This document shows positions 1-10,056 of a DNA stretch of 64,000 nt, piece by piece. The notes below the pieces were generated by a model, which was given only the letters and a program-made list of their open reading frames with translations, searched no databases and had not been told where the DNA came from. A program made the position numbers and the translations under genes. The first letter of the stretch is position 1. Each line of letters begins with the position of its first letter. The stretch comes from Halapricum desulfuricans (GTDB lineage Archaea; Halobacteriota; Halobacteria; Halobacteriales; Haloarculaceae), in contig NZ_CP064791.1 in NCBI RefSeq assembly GCF_017094465.1, positions 2,542,001 to 2,606,000 on the forward strand, in the 5' to 3' direction.

Positions 1-1517
1 TCGAGATCAACCCGACGACGCGAATCGAAGGCCACCACAGCACGACGATCGACGTGCGGGACGGACAGATCGCGTCGGCCAAAAGCCACATGGAGATGTT
101 CCGGGGCATCGAGAACATCACCGTCGGACGACCCCCCTCGGACGTCCCACAGATCACGCAGATGGTCTGTGGAGTCTGTTTCACTTCCCACCGGAAGGCG
201 GCGACACTTGCGCTCGAGGACGCGGCCGCTCGCGCTGGCGTCTTCGGCGGTGTACCGTACAACGCTCGCCTCCTCCAGAACGTCATGGAGGGGATGTTCC
301 TGCTCTGGAACCACGCGATCCACCTGTTCACGCTGGCCGGACCGGACTACAGCGACGCCGTCGCGGACACTGGCTACGCGCGACTGAACCCGAACGAGGG
401 AGCGGGGTACGAGAGCGCGCTGTCCAACCAACGGACGCTGTTACAGGCGTTCACCGAGTTCGGCGGCCGCGCACCCCATCCGCTGACGTACGCGCCGGGG
501 GGCGTCGTCGCCCAGCCCGACGAAGAGACGATGGATCGGGTCCGCGAGCGCATCGCGTCGGTCGACGAGTGGGTTGGGCCGACCGACGCGGTCCCGGAGG
601 TGCTGGCTGCGGTCCGCGACCGGCGCGGGCCACCGAGTGACGCTCGCGGGCTGTACGACATGGTGAGCGTCCTCGTCGCGGCCGCGGAGGAAGGCGCCGA
701 CGAGTTCGGTGTCGGTCCCGGACGCTTCTACGCCAACGGGATGTTCTACGACGACAGCGGCGGCCTCGTGTTCCCCGGCGGTGTCTTCGTCGACGGCTCG
801 GTACGCGACCCGAGTCGGACGGAGTTGCTCGCGAGTATCACGGAAGACACGAGTCACGCCTGGTACACCGAGGAATCCGGTGGCCACCCCCAACGTGCGC
901 CGCCGCCCGAGCCGGCACCGGACAAGGAAGGCGCGTACTCTTGGGGAAAGGCCCCTCGGTTCGACGGCCAGGCAGTCGAGACCGGGCCGCTCGCCCGGCT
1001 GATCGCCGCCGGCGACGACCCGTTCGATCTCCGATCGGAACTCGGCGGCGATCCCCAGCGGAGCAGCACGCTGAACCGTCTCATCGCCCGCGTGCAAGAG
1101 TTCCTGCTCGTCAGGGACATGCTCGGAGAGTGGATCGAGTCGGTGGACATCCACGGGCCACTGCGAGCCGAGTGGACCGACGACTTCACCGCCGAGGGCG
1201 TCGGTCTCTGGGGCGCTTCGCGGGGCGCGCTCTCGCACTGGGTGCGGGTCGAAAACGGCGAGATCGCCAACTACCAGATCATCTCACCGACGCTGTGGAA
1301 TCTCGGCCCCCGGGACAAAGCGGGTAACCCGAGCATCCTGGAGTACGCACTCGAAGGGATGGCAGTCGAGGATCCCCGCGACCCGGTGAACGTGATGCGG
1401 ACGATCCGGTCGTACGACCCCTGTCTCGGCTGTGCCGTCCACGTCCAGGACGGCGAGGAAACGCGGTTCGTCGGGGATCTGGAGCCACCGCGCCCCACGG
1501 ATTCGCTCGGCGACTAG
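1..1517 (+). CDS. [NiFe]-hydrogenase large (catalytic) subunit, 5'-truncated by window edge
   Basis: The reading frame is open from base 3, so the true start lies upstream. The first visible residues (INPTTRIEGHH) match the usual N-terminal INP/DP-TRIEGH block of [NiFe]-hydrogenase large subunits. The proximal nickel motif CGVC(FTSH) lies at about 166-186, and the distal motif DPCLGC followed by AVH is near the C-terminus (about 1417-1443), so all four nickel-ligating cysteines are present. About 24 residues follow the His, consistent with a tail removed by a maturation endopeptidase. Over 500 residues are visible, so it is close to full length. The family oxidises or evolves H2 with an iron-sulfur small subunit. 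That subunit and the maturation genes are not in the window and would be expected upstream. The group assignment is uncertain. Hydrogenases are uncommon in aerobic haloarchaea. Confidence 0.93.
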   Translation, partial: EINPTTRIEGHHSTTIDVRDGQIASAKSHMEMFRGIENITVGRPPSDVPQITQMVCGVCFTSHRKAATLALEDAAARAGVFGGVPYNARLLQNVMEGMFLLWNHAIHLFTLAGPDYSDAVADTGYARLNPNEGAGYESALSNQRTLLQAFTEFGGRAPHPLTYAPGGVVAQPDEETMDRVRERIASVDEWVGPTDAVPEVLAAVRDRRGPPSDARGLYDMVSVLVAAAEEGADEFGVGPGRFYANGMFYDDSGGLVFPGGVFVDGSVRDPSRTELLASITEDTSHAWYTEESGGHPQRAPPPEPAPDKEGAYSWGKAPRFDGQAVETGPLARLIAAGDDPFDLRSELGGDPQRSSTLNRLIARVQEFLLVRDMLGEWIESVDIHGPLRAEWTDDFTAEGVGLWGASRGALSHWVRVENGEIANYQIISPTLWNLGPRDKAGNPSILEYALEGMAVEDPRDPVNVMRTIRSYDPCLGCAVHVQDGEETRFVGDLEPPRPTDSLGD

Positions 1518-1572
1518 AGCCGAAGGGCGGACTCGCGGATCGTCAGGACGGTGCGATCGCTCTCGGACAATA

Positions 1573-1961
1573 GTGGCTGCGGGGAGTAAGCCCCCTTCTG
1601 TTCGGCCCGGCATTCGGCTGAGCGTCCGCGCCGCGTCCGGGCTACCTTGTGGCGCGGACTTGCACCGGTGAGGATTCGCCGTTCCATCCGTTCTCTGCTG
1701 TCGGCCTTCGGCGGGTCAACTCCCCGTTCCTTTCTCGGCAGGTCACCCTGCCGGGCTTTCGTCCGGCAGTCGACCCGACCTTCGTCAGTCGGGGTTCGCA
1801 CGCCTCATTAGTCGAGCAGAGCGGTCTCGTTTCTGTTCCAGTGCCAGCGGTCTCCCGCTCCGGGTTTGCACCCGGTCACCTGCCCGGTCGGTGGGGGGAC
1901 TTTCCTCATGCCCGTTCTGCGGAACGCAGTCTCGGGCACGGGAACCGGGCTCCCGCTGCCA
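1573..1961 (-). ncRNA. rnpB: RNase P RNA (archaeal type)
   Basis: Read on the minus strand, this interval carries the universal RNase P RNA core: GAGGAAAGTCC followed by a C run near the 5' end, an ACAGAAAC block, GGTGCAAGTCCGCG in the specificity region, and GAACAGAAGGGGGCTTAC near the 3' end. The 5' end (ggcagcgggag) is nearly complementary to the 3' end (actccccgcagcc), giving helix P1 and fixing the ends to within a few bases. Length is about 390 nt, normal for archaea. It catalyses 5' maturation of pre-tRNAs with its protein subunits. It is convergent with the hydrogenase gene and divergent from prefoldin beta. Open frames overlapping it are spurious. Confidence 0.95.
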
Positions 1962-1982
1962 TCAGCGTTACTCCGCGCTCGG

Positions 1983-1991
1983 GATTAACGC
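1983..1991 (-). promoter_or_regulatory. Probable TATA element of the RNase P RNA gene
   Basis: On the minus strand an AT-rich gttaat core lies about 25 bp upstream of the inferred RNA 5' end at 1961. It overlaps one arm of an 8-bp inverted repeat (cagcgtta at 1963-1970, taacgctg at 1986-1993). Confidence 0.4.
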
Positions 1992-2067
1992 TGTCGACTG
2001 ACCGACCCGTTCCTGCCGTTCGAACTAAAAACGTGGGTTTAACAGTCCGGGTCACGACGGTCCGGGT

Positions 2068-2466
2068 ATGCAGGGTAATCTGCCGCCGGAAGCACAGGAG
2101 AAACTCGAGGAACTGCAGGATCTGCAGGAGACGGCACAGCAGGTCGCAACACAGAAACAGCAGGCCGAGACCCAGCTCGCCGAGGCCGAGAGTGCCCTCG
2201 ACGCGCTCGAGGACATCGACGAGGACACGGGCATGTACCGCCAGGTCGGCGAACTGCTCGTCGAGAGCGACTACGACGAGGCCTACGACGACCTCGAAGA
2301 GAAGGTCGACAACCTCGAAGTCCGCGTCGAGAGCCTCGACAAGCAGGAAGAGCGCGTTCAGGAGCAGTTCGAGGAGCTCCAGCAGGAACTCCAGCAGATG
2401 CTCGGTGGCGCTGGCGGCGGTGGCGCTGGCGGCCCGAGCCCGGATGTCGGCCCCGGCGGCGACTGA
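2068..2466 (+). CDS. pfdB: Prefoldin subunit beta
   Basis: The 132-residue protein has the prefoldin beta layout. An N-terminal helix starts with [17 protein letters not shown], a central hairpin is formed by the segment with the [15 protein letters not shown] block, and a second coiled-coil helix is rich in Glu, Gln and Lys. It ends in a Gly/Ala/Pro-rich acidic tail. Archaeal prefoldin is an alpha2-beta4 jellyfish-shaped holdase that passes unfolded proteins to the thermosome. The downstream DUF3194 gene begins 4 bases after the stop codon, a common archaeal pairing. Start: ATG at 2068, at the head of the conserved helix. Confidence 0.95.
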   Translation: MQGNLPPEAQEKLEELQDLQETAQQVATQKQQAETQLAEAESALDALEDIDEDTGMYRQVGELLVESDYDEAYDDLEEKVDNLEVRVESLDKQEERVQEQFEELQQELQQMLGGAGGGGAGGPSPDVGPGGD

Positions 2467-2470
2467 GACG

Positions 2471-2704
2471 ATGGTCGAAGACAGCGAGGTCGTCCAGACG
2501 GCCGCTGACGCGGCCGAGAACGTCATCTTTTCGCGCTGTGACCGCTCGGCAGTCGCCGACTTCGACATCACGGTGACTTTCGAGGACGACGTACTGGAAG
2601 TCGACGTCTATCTCAACGTCGAGGACGACCGGATCGACGAACAGCAAGTCGCCGACGACGCCGCGCTGGCCGCCCGCGGTGCCGTCGACGAACTGTTCTC
2701 CTAG
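2471..2704 (+). CDS. DUF3194 family protein (prefoldin-beta neighbour)
   Basis: This 77-residue acidic protein (MVEDSEVVQTAADAAENVIF...) follows prefoldin beta by 4 bp, so the two are almost certainly co-transcribed. Size, sequence and position match DUF3194, a small archaeal family usually encoded next to prefoldin beta and of unknown function. No membrane segment or metal motif is visible. The ATG at 2471 is preferred because a longer in-frame reading upstream would run through prefoldin beta in another frame. The stop codon overlaps the stop of the convergent membrane-protein gene by 4 bases. Confidence 0.85.
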   Translation: MVEDSEVVQTAADAAENVIFSRCDRSAVADFDITVTFEDDVLEVDVYLNVEDDRIDEQQVADDAALAARGAVDELFS

Positions 2705-2919
2705 CTCTGGCCCTGGTCGCGGACGAAACCCGTCCGGAACGCGATCCAGCCAAGCACGCTGATGAACAGAATCGGCGGCAGGATGAGAAACGCCCACAGC
2801 GGCTTCAGTCCCCAGCCGAGCAACAGCGCCAGGTTGCCGAGCCCCAGTACCAGGAAGGGCGCGACTGCCAGCGTCGCCTGCTTGCGGTCAAGTTCCCGAT
2901 CGGCGCTGGGGAGGCTCAT
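2701..2919 (-). CDS. Small two-helix membrane protein
   Basis: The 72-residue protein has a charged N-terminus (SLPSADRELDRKQ) and two hydrophobic segments, roughly residues 15-36 and 40-62, ending in a short polar tail. This resembles many small haloarchaeal inner-membrane proteins of unknown function. It converges on the DUF3194 gene with a 4-base overlap of stop codons. No catalytic motif is visible. Confidence 0.75.
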   Translation of the reverse strand: MSLPSADRELDRKQATLAVAPFLVLGLGNLALLLGWGLKPLWAFLILPPILFISVLGWIAFRTGFVRDQGQS

Positions 2920-3013
2920 GACGATCCGTATGTGAGTCCGGTAGAAAAGACCGACGTTACCGGCGATCGGGTGTCGGATCGGTGGAGGGCCGAGCGGTCG
3001 GGAACGGATCCTC

Positions 3014-3628
3014 TCAGCTTTCGACCGTGGTGTCGTCGTCGCTATCGGTCGATTCGTCGTCCGTCTCCTCGTCGTTCATTTCGTCGTCCGCTGCTTCGTC
3101 GTCTTCCATGTCATCTTCGGGCGTTTCATCGTCGCTGTCAGACGCGCGCTCCGCTTGCTCGTCGAGTTCTCGATCGTCAGCCGACTGCTCGTCATCGGCC
3201 GAGTTCTCGTCGTCCGGCACGTCGTCAGCGTCCTCGGGCGTGACGTCGGCGATCGCTGCACCCAGGTCCCCCTCGAGTTCGCCGGAGAGGAACTGGTTGA
3301 TCGTCTCGTGGAGTTCCGTCACGAAGTCGGGAACCTGCTCGGGCATGTCAGTCGGCGGGCCGCGCTCGGCAGCCGAAGCGTTCTCGCTCATGTGGGGGCC
3401 GCGCTCGGCGGGCGGTCCGCGCTCAGTGGCTTCGTGTGGCCGGCGGTCCGCTCGGTCCGCCGACTCGTCCGTCTCGTTTGCGTCGGCTGCGTCGGTTACT
3501 GTTTCGTTCGTGTTCGCCTGGTCCGGAACCGGTGCGTCCGCGGGTGCGTTGCCCGGCAGTGCTGCCGCCGTGCCGCCGGCGATGAGCACCACTGCGAGGG
3601 CAATGCCTGCGATCTTTGGTAGATTCAT
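3014..3628 (-). CDS. Secreted or membrane-anchored, highly acidic protein
   Basis: The 204-residue protein starts with a Sec-type signal or anchor (MNLPKIAGIALAVVLIAGG) ending near an Ala-rich AALPGNAPA stretch. The remainder is mostly low complexity: repeated ERGPP/RGPH units around residues 65-95, a short ordered stretch (VPDFVTELHETINQFLSGEL), then an Asp/Glu/Ser/Thr-rich tail. It is probably exported. The function is not recognisable. Several open frames in the opposite direction are mirror images of this biased composition. Confidence 0.7.
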   Translation of the reverse strand: MNLPKIAGIALAVVLIAGGTAAALPGNAPADAPVPDQANTNETVTDAADANETDESADRADRRPHEATERGPPAERGPHMSENASAAERGPPTDMPEQVPDFVTELHETINQFLSGELEGDLGAAIADVTPEDADDVPDDENSADDEQSADDRELDEQAERASDSDDETPEDDMEDDEAADDEMNDEETDDESTDSDDDTTVES

Positions 3629-3850
3629 TTTCGTTCGCTCCGACTGACCCTCTATCGGGAAGCCGTTTTAACCGGGTACTCCCCGAAGGCGATTCAGCCT
3701 CGATTGCGTCAGCTTTCCCCGGTTTGTCCTCTCAAACGGCGTTAATCGACGACAGATTTATATACGAGGTTCGGGTTCCGGCGCCAGGGTGTCAGTTCCG
3801 GCCCCTGGCACGCCCGAGTACTTTTGGGAATCGCCGCCGAATCTCGTGGT

Positions 3851-4372
3851 ATGGAACACGAGGCCACAGTCGAGGGGGTCGGCGTCGGCGTCGGGGACGA
3901 CGGGGCGGGTGCACCCGTGGTGCTTCTGCAGGCGCGCGACCAGTACGTGCCGATCTTCGTCAGCGCCGATCAGGCCCAGTCGATGCAACTGGCCATCGAC
4001 GAGGAGCCGTTCGAACGCCCGCTGACCCACGACCTCATGATCGAGATGCTCTCCGAGTTCGGTGGGGCGATCGATCGCGTCCGGATCGACGATCTCGCTG
4101 ATGGCACCTTCTACGCGAAGATAGATGCCGAGCAGTACACCGGGGGCTCGCGCAAGGACGCGGTCTTCGATGCCCGTCCGAGCGACGGAATCGCGGTCGC
4201 GCTCCGGGTCGACTGCCCGATCATCGTCGACGACGCGGTCATCGATGCGGCCGGACAGCCCCCGGAGGCATTCAAGACCGACGCCGAGGCCGATCCGTTC
4301 GGGGCCGAGGACGATCTCGATGAGGGATCCGACGTCGACGCCGAGGACGACCCCGACGACTTCGAGTTCTGA
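3851..4372 (+). CDS. Bifunctional nuclease family protein (DUF151)
   Basis: The 173-residue protein aligns by eye with the DUF151/bifunctional nuclease fold: the N-terminal VGVGVG...PVVLLQARDQYVPIFVS block, then the conserved THDLMIEML helix, and the ARPSDGIAVALR motif near residue 110. The family has been linked to DNA or RNA nuclease activity in plants and to a role in archaea that is not settled. The C-terminal 35 residues are an acidic low-complexity tail. I chose the ATG at 3851 over an upstream GTG (3824) because homology begins there. The neighbours are not functionally related. Confidence 0.85.
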   Translation: MEHEATVEGVGVGVGDDGAGAPVVLLQARDQYVPIFVSADQAQSMQLAIDEEPFERPLTHDLMIEMLSEFGGAIDRVRIDDLADGTFYAKIDAEQYTGGSRKDAVFDARPSDGIAVALRVDCPIIVDDAVIDAAGQPPEAFKTDAEADPFGAEDDLDEGSDVDAEDDPDDFEF

Positions 4373-4428
4373 TCCCGCTCTGACTGGCGACCGAAACTGT
4401 CAGGGCTATCTATGCCGTACGATCGCGC

Positions 4429-5100
4429 ATGTACGAGGCGGTCATCTTCGATAACGACGGCGTACTGCTGGAGTTGACGGGCATGCCCCCGCACTACGAG
4501 GGTGCTCGCGAGGCGTTCGCCGCCGTCGGCGTCGATGACCCGGACGGCGAAGACGTCGAGGCGATGAGTCTCGGCGTCACAGTCCCCAAACTGCAGCGAG
4601 TCTGCGAACGGTACGGTCTCGATCCCGAGACCTTCTGGCGGGCTCGCGACCGTGCGCTGGCCCGCCGCCAGCAGGCCGAGATGCGCGCCGGCCGGAAACA
4701 GCCCTACGACGACATCGGGTATCTCGCCGCGCTCGACCGTCCGCTGGGTGTCGTCAGCTCGAACCAGCACGCGACTGTCGAATTCGCGTTCGACTTTTTC
4801 GACCTCGACCGACACTTCGAGACGGTGTACGGTCGCCCGCCGACTGTTGAGAGCCTCCGCCGAAAAAAGCCCGCACCCTACTACCTCGAACAGGCGCTCG
4901 CGGACCTCGGGACGCGCGATGCGCTGTACGTGGGCGACAGCGAGACGGACGTTCAGGCCGCCCACGCCGCCGGCATCGACGCGGCGTTCGTCCGGCGATC
5001 CCACCGGGCCGACACCGAACTGTCGGTCACGCCCGACTACGAGGTCGAGGGACTCGGGGCGGTCGCCGAACTGGTCGCGGGCCGGTCCGCAAGCGACTAG
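4429..5100 (+). CDS. HAD-superfamily hydrolase (phosphoglycolate-phosphatase-like)
   Basis: The 223-residue protein shows all four HAD motifs: motif I FDNDGV (residues 7-12, nucleophile Asp8 and general acid Asp10), motif II VVSSN near residue 106, motif III Lys within RRKKPAPYYL, and motif IV YVGDSETDVQAA. An alpha-helical cap domain lies between motifs I and II. The pattern fits subclass IA phosphatases acting on small phosphorylated metabolites. The substrate cannot be deduced. The gene stands alone between the DUF151 gene and the convergent carB. The start ATG at 4429 lies directly before the motif I strand. Confidence 0.9.
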   Translation: MYEAVIFDNDGVLLELTGMPPHYEGAREAFAAVGVDDPDGEDVEAMSLGVTVPKLQRVCERYGLDPETFWRARDRALARRQQAEMRAGRKQPYDDIGYLAALDRPLGVVSSNQHATVEFAFDFFDLDRHFETVYGRPPTVESLRRKKPAPYYLEQALADLGTRDALYVGDSETDVQAAHAAGIDAAFVRRSHRADTELSVTPDYEVEGLGAVAELVAGRSASD

Positions 5101-5144
5101 GTAGGCTTTGCGCGCGCCCGATCGCGCCGGGTGTCGTGGGGTCG

Positions 5145-8100
5145 CTACTTGCCCCACTCGCGCTGGTCTTTGGGGCGGTCGCCGATGGCCTGGACGTTCA
5201 GCGGCTCGTCGGCGGAGTTGATCGCTTCCAGGACCGCCTCGGCGCTCTCGATGGTCGAGAAGTAGGTCACGGTCTCCTCGACGCAGGCTTCCAGCACCTC
5301 GCGGTTGCGCGAGAGCACGAGATCGATCTCGCCGTCCTGAATCGCATCGACGACGGCCTCGGTGTCCTCGAAATCATCGAGATCGACTGTCTCGAAGTGC
5401 TCTTCGAACCCAATTACCGGCAGATCGACGAGCGCCGTTCCCTCCAGGGGGATCGGTTTGCCGACGGCCATCTGAGCCTTCTGATAGGCCTTGCCGAAGC
5501 TGCCGGCAGTGCCCATGACCTCGCCGGTGGATTTCATCTCCGGGCCGAGACGCGGGTCGGAGCCGGGCAGACGGTCGAACGGTAGCACGACCTCCTTGAT
5601 CGAGACCTGATCGGGGATCTGCTCTTGAATGTCCAACTCTTCGAGTGTTGTGCCGGTCATCACCTGTGCGGCGATCTTGGCGATCGGAACGCCCGTGCTC
5701 TTTGAGATGAACGGCACAGTACGGGACGAGCGCGGGTTCGCCTCGAGGACGTACACTGTTCCGTCACGGACCGCCAGCTGGACGTTCAGCAGGCCGACCG
5801 TATCCAGCGCGTCCGCGATCTGCTCGGTCACCTCGCGGATGCGTGGCATGACCTCCTTGATCTCCTGACTGCGCGGCGGGATCATGCAGGCGGAGTCGCC
5901 GGAGTGGACCCCGGCGGTCTCGACGTGCTCCATCACGCCGCCGATCAGCACGTCCTCACCGTCGGCGACGGCGTCGACATCCAGTTCAGTGGCGTCGGCC
6001 AGGAAGTCGTCGACGAGGATCGGCTTGTCGGGACTCACCCGGACGGCTTCCTCGATGTAGGTCTTCAGATCCTCGTCGTTGTAGACGACGTCCATCGCGC
6101 GGCCGCCCAGCACATAGGAGGGGCGTACCAGCACGGGATAGCCGATTTCGCGGGCCAGTTCTAGCGCTTCTTCCTCGCTCGTTGCCGAGCCCCCTTCTGC
6201 CTGGGCGATGCCCAGATCGTCCATCAGACGGTTGAACCGGTCGCGGTCCTCCGCCAGGTCCATCGCGTCGACGCTGGTCCCCAGAATCTCGCAGTCGAGA
6301 TCCCGACGCTGCAGTTCCTGCTCGAGCGGGTGGCCGATGTCGACGGAGGTCTGGCCGCCGAACTGGACCATCACGCCGTCGGCGTTGGTCGCCTCGATGA
6401 CATCGGCGACCTCCTCGGCGGTGACCGGTTCGAAGAACAGGCCATCGGAGGTGTCGTAGTCCGTCGACACAGTTTCGGGATTGTTGTTGACGACGTGGGC
6501 GTCGATGCCCATCTCCCGCAGGGCGCGCACCGCGTGGACCGAGCAGTAGTCGAACTCCACGCCCTGGCCGATGCGGATCGGGCCGCCCCCGACCACGACG
6601 ACGCTCTCGACGTCACGGTCGACCAGCAGTTCGTCCCGGTCGATCCCCGAGAGCGGGTCGCGCGTCGAGTAGTAGTACGGCGTCGTCGCCTCGAACTCCC
6701 CTGCACAGGTGTCGACCAGCTTGAAGTCCCGGTCGGTGGTCTCGGCCTCGACGGTCTCGACGGTGACGGTGTCGGGGACGGCGGTGGTACCGCCGTCTTG
6801 ACGAGACGACTTCGCCGTCTCGCTCCCACCATCGGCAGTCGCCTCTGCCCCGTCGCTGTCCTCGCCCTCGACGTCCGCGGGCAGCCAGGAGTGGTGGGTG
6901 TCGTTGAACTCGCCGCCGGCGATAGCGGTGATCTCCTGGTCGGTAAACCCGGCCTGGCCGGCGGTGTAGAAGTCGCCTGCGGCGGCGTCCTCGGCGGCCT
7001 CGGCGACCTCCTGGTAGCGTTCGAGATACCACTCCTTGATGTCGGTCAGTGCCGCGACCTCATCGACGGCGTAGCCGCGCTGGAACGCCTCGAAGATCGC
7101 GTAGGTCCGGTCCGGAGTCGGGCGTTCGAGATACTCCGCCTCCAGCGTTTCGTCGTCGAGTTCTCCGAGGTCCTCTGCGGGGTCGTACTCGCTCGACCGG
7201 AGGGCTTTCAGCAGGCTCTCGGGGAACGTCCGTCCGATGGCCATCGCCTCGCCGGTCGATTTCATCGCGGGGCCGAGTTCGAACTCCACGTCGCGGAACT
7301 TGTCTTTGGGCCAGCGCGGCACCTTCGTGACGATGTAGTCGATCGCGGGCTCGAAGGCGGCGGTCGTCTCGCCGGTGATCTCGTTTTCGATCTCGTGGAG
7401 GCGCTTGCCCATCGCGACCTTCGCGGTGACGCGGGCGATCGGGTAGCCGGTCGCCTTCGATGCGAGAGCGGAGGAACGAGAGACGCGGGGGTTGACCTCG
7501 ACGACGCGGTACTCGCCGCCGGGCGTGCCGTCGTCGTGCCAGGCGAACTGGATGTTACAGCCGCCCTCGATGCCGAGTTCCCGGATGACCTTCAGCGCGG
7601 CGTCGCGCATCTCCTGGTGGCCCCTGTCCGGGATGACCTGGCTGGGCGTGACGACGATCGACTCGCCGGTGTGGATGCCCATCGGGTCGATGTTCTCCAT
7701 GTTGCAGATGATGATCGTCGAGTCGTCGGCGTCGCGCATCACCTCGTACTCGAGTTCGACCCAGCCGTCGATGGACTCGGTGATCATCACCTCGTCGTTC
7801 CGCGAGAGACGTAGCCCCTTCCGGGTGGCCTCCGTGAGTTCGTCCATGTCGTCGATGACGCCCGATCCCGCGCCCCCCAGGGTGTAGGTCGTGCGCATGA
7901 TGACCGGCAGCCCGCCGACCGATTCGACGGCGTCCTCGACCTCGTCCATGCTCCCGATGGTGACCGACTGGGGGACCGGCTCGTCGATCTTGTGCATCCG
8001 GTCGCGGAACTGCTCGCGGTCCTCGGTCGCGTAGATCGTGTCCAGCGGCGTGCCCATGACCTCGACGTCGTGTTCCTCGAGGACGCCCTCCTCGGCGAGT

Positions 8101-8399
8101 TCCGCAGTGACGTTCAGCCCCGTCTGACCGCCCAGCCCGGCGATGACGCCGTCCGGCTGCTCCTTGCGGATGATCTCGGCGATGGGCTCGGTCTCGATCG
8201 GCTCCAGATACACCTTGTCGGCCATCTCCGGATCGGTCATGATCGTCGCCGGGTTCGAGTTGACCAGCACGACCCGCGCGCCCTCCTCCTGGAGTGCGCG
8301 ACACGCCTGCGCGCCGGAATAGTCGAACTCCGCGGCCTGTCCGATCTGGATCGGGCCGCTCCCGATCAGCAGGATCGTCGGTCTCTCGTCGTCTGTCAT
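5145..8399 (-). CDS. carB: Carbamoyl-phosphate synthase large subunit
   Basis: The protein has about 1084 residues. It has the duplicated ATP-grasp architecture: an N-terminal carboxyphosphate half beginning ILLIGSGPIQIGQ, a middle oligomerisation region, a second half beginning VVVVGGGPIRIGQG that makes carbamoyl phosphate, and a C-terminal MGS-like allosteric domain. It works with the glutaminase CarA in arginine and pyrimidine synthesis. carA is not adjacent, unlike the usual bacterial operon. A poorly conserved acidic insert (about residues 520-590) between the halves contains Ser/Thr/Asp/Glu runs. I place the start at the ATG at 8399 (MTDDERPTILL), not the upstream in-frame ATG at 8483, because the family begins there. 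Confidence 0.96.
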   Translation of the reverse strand: MTDDERPTILLIGSGPIQIGQAAEFDYSGAQACRALQEEGARVVLVNSNPATIMTDPEMADKVYLEPIETEPIAEIIRKEQPDGVIAGLGGQTGLNVTAELAEEGVLEEHDVEVMGTPLDTIYATEDREQFRDRMHKIDEPVPQSVTIGSMDEVEDAVESVGGLPVIMRTTYTLGGAGSGVIDDMDELTEATRKGLRLSRNDEVMITESIDGWVELEYEVMRDADDSTIIICNMENIDPMGIHTGESIVVTPSQVIPDRGHQEMRDAALKVIRELGIEGGCNIQFAWHDDGTPGGEYRVVEVNPRVSRSSALASKATGYPIARVTAKVAMGKRLHEIENEITGETTAAFEPAIDYIVTKVPRWPKDKFRDVEFELGPAMKSTGEAMAIGRTFPESLLKALRSSEYDPAEDLGELDDETLEAEYLERPTPDRTYAIFEAFQRGYAVDEVAALTDIKEWYLERYQEVAEAAEDAAAGDFYTAGQAGFTDQEITAIAGGEFNDTHHSWLPADVEGEDSDGAEATADGGSETAKSSRQDGGTTAVPDTVTVETVEAETTDRDFKLVDTCAGEFEATTPYYYSTRDPLSGIDRDELLVDRDVESVVVVGGGPIRIGQGVEFDYCSVHAVRALREMGIDAHVVNNNPETVSTDYDTSDGLFFEPVTAEEVADVIEATNADGVMVQFGGQTSVDIGHPLEQELQRRDLDCEILGTSVDAMDLAEDRDRFNRLMDDLGIAQAEGGSATSEEEALELAREIGYPVLVRPSYVLGGRAMDVVYNDEDLKTYIEEAVRVSPDKPILVDDFLADATELDVDAVADGEDVLIGGVMEHVETAGVHSGDSACMIPPRSQEIKEVMPRIREVTEQIADALDTVGLLNVQLAVRDGTVYVLEANPRSSRTVPFISKSTGVPIAKIAAQVMTGTTLEELDIQEQIPDQVSIKEVVLPFDRLPGSDPRLGPEMKSTGEVMGTAGSFGKAYQKAQMAVGKPIPLEGTALVDLPVIGFEEHFETVDLDDFEDTEAVVDAIQDGEIDLVLSRNREVLEACVEETVTYFSTIESAEAVLEAINSADEPLNVQAIGDRPKDQREWGK

Positions 8400-8545
8400 T
8401 GTCCCACCGGAGTCCGTACATCGTAATAAGCCCGGCGAAAGATTACGAACCTCGAAACCCATTTTCGGAAATCGTAATGGCATCCGGTGTCACACTCGGT
8501 GATGGCCTCGACCCGGCGGGACCCCTACAGCGTCGTCGAGAATTT

Positions 8546-8560
8546 TATTACTTAGTAATA
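8546..8560. promoter_or_regulatory. Perfect palindrome over the thiC promoter (candidate thiamin-regulator operator)
   Basis: TATTACT-T-AGTAATA is a perfect inverted repeat with 7-bp arms and a 1-bp spacer. It is centred about 22 bp upstream of the thiC ATG (8575), where the TATA element of a leaderless haloarchaeal gene would be. A repressor bound here would block TBP/TFB. Known biology: archaeal thiamin genes are controlled by ThiR-type regulators carrying a ThiN domain. That such a protein binds here is inference. Confidence 0.5.
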
Positions 8561-8571
8561 CAACTCGATAG

Positions 8572-10020
<1,449 letters not shown>

Positions 10021-10056
10021 TACGGCCCATGTAACTCTGTTTCGGGGCGGTATCGG

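Noticed and set aside
1514-1801. Open reading frames over the RNase P RNA gene
   Set aside because: The conserved RNase P RNA motifs and P1 pairing explain the sequence; encoded peptides are basic and unlike local proteins.
2039-2797. 252-residue minus-strand frame over prefoldin beta and DUF3194
   Set aside because: Antisense to two recognised genes; Arg/Pro/Gly-rich with no domain.
6330-7814. 494-residue plus-strand open frame opposite carB
   Set aside because: Mirror image of the conserved carB coding sequence. No recognisable motif; carB is clearly real.
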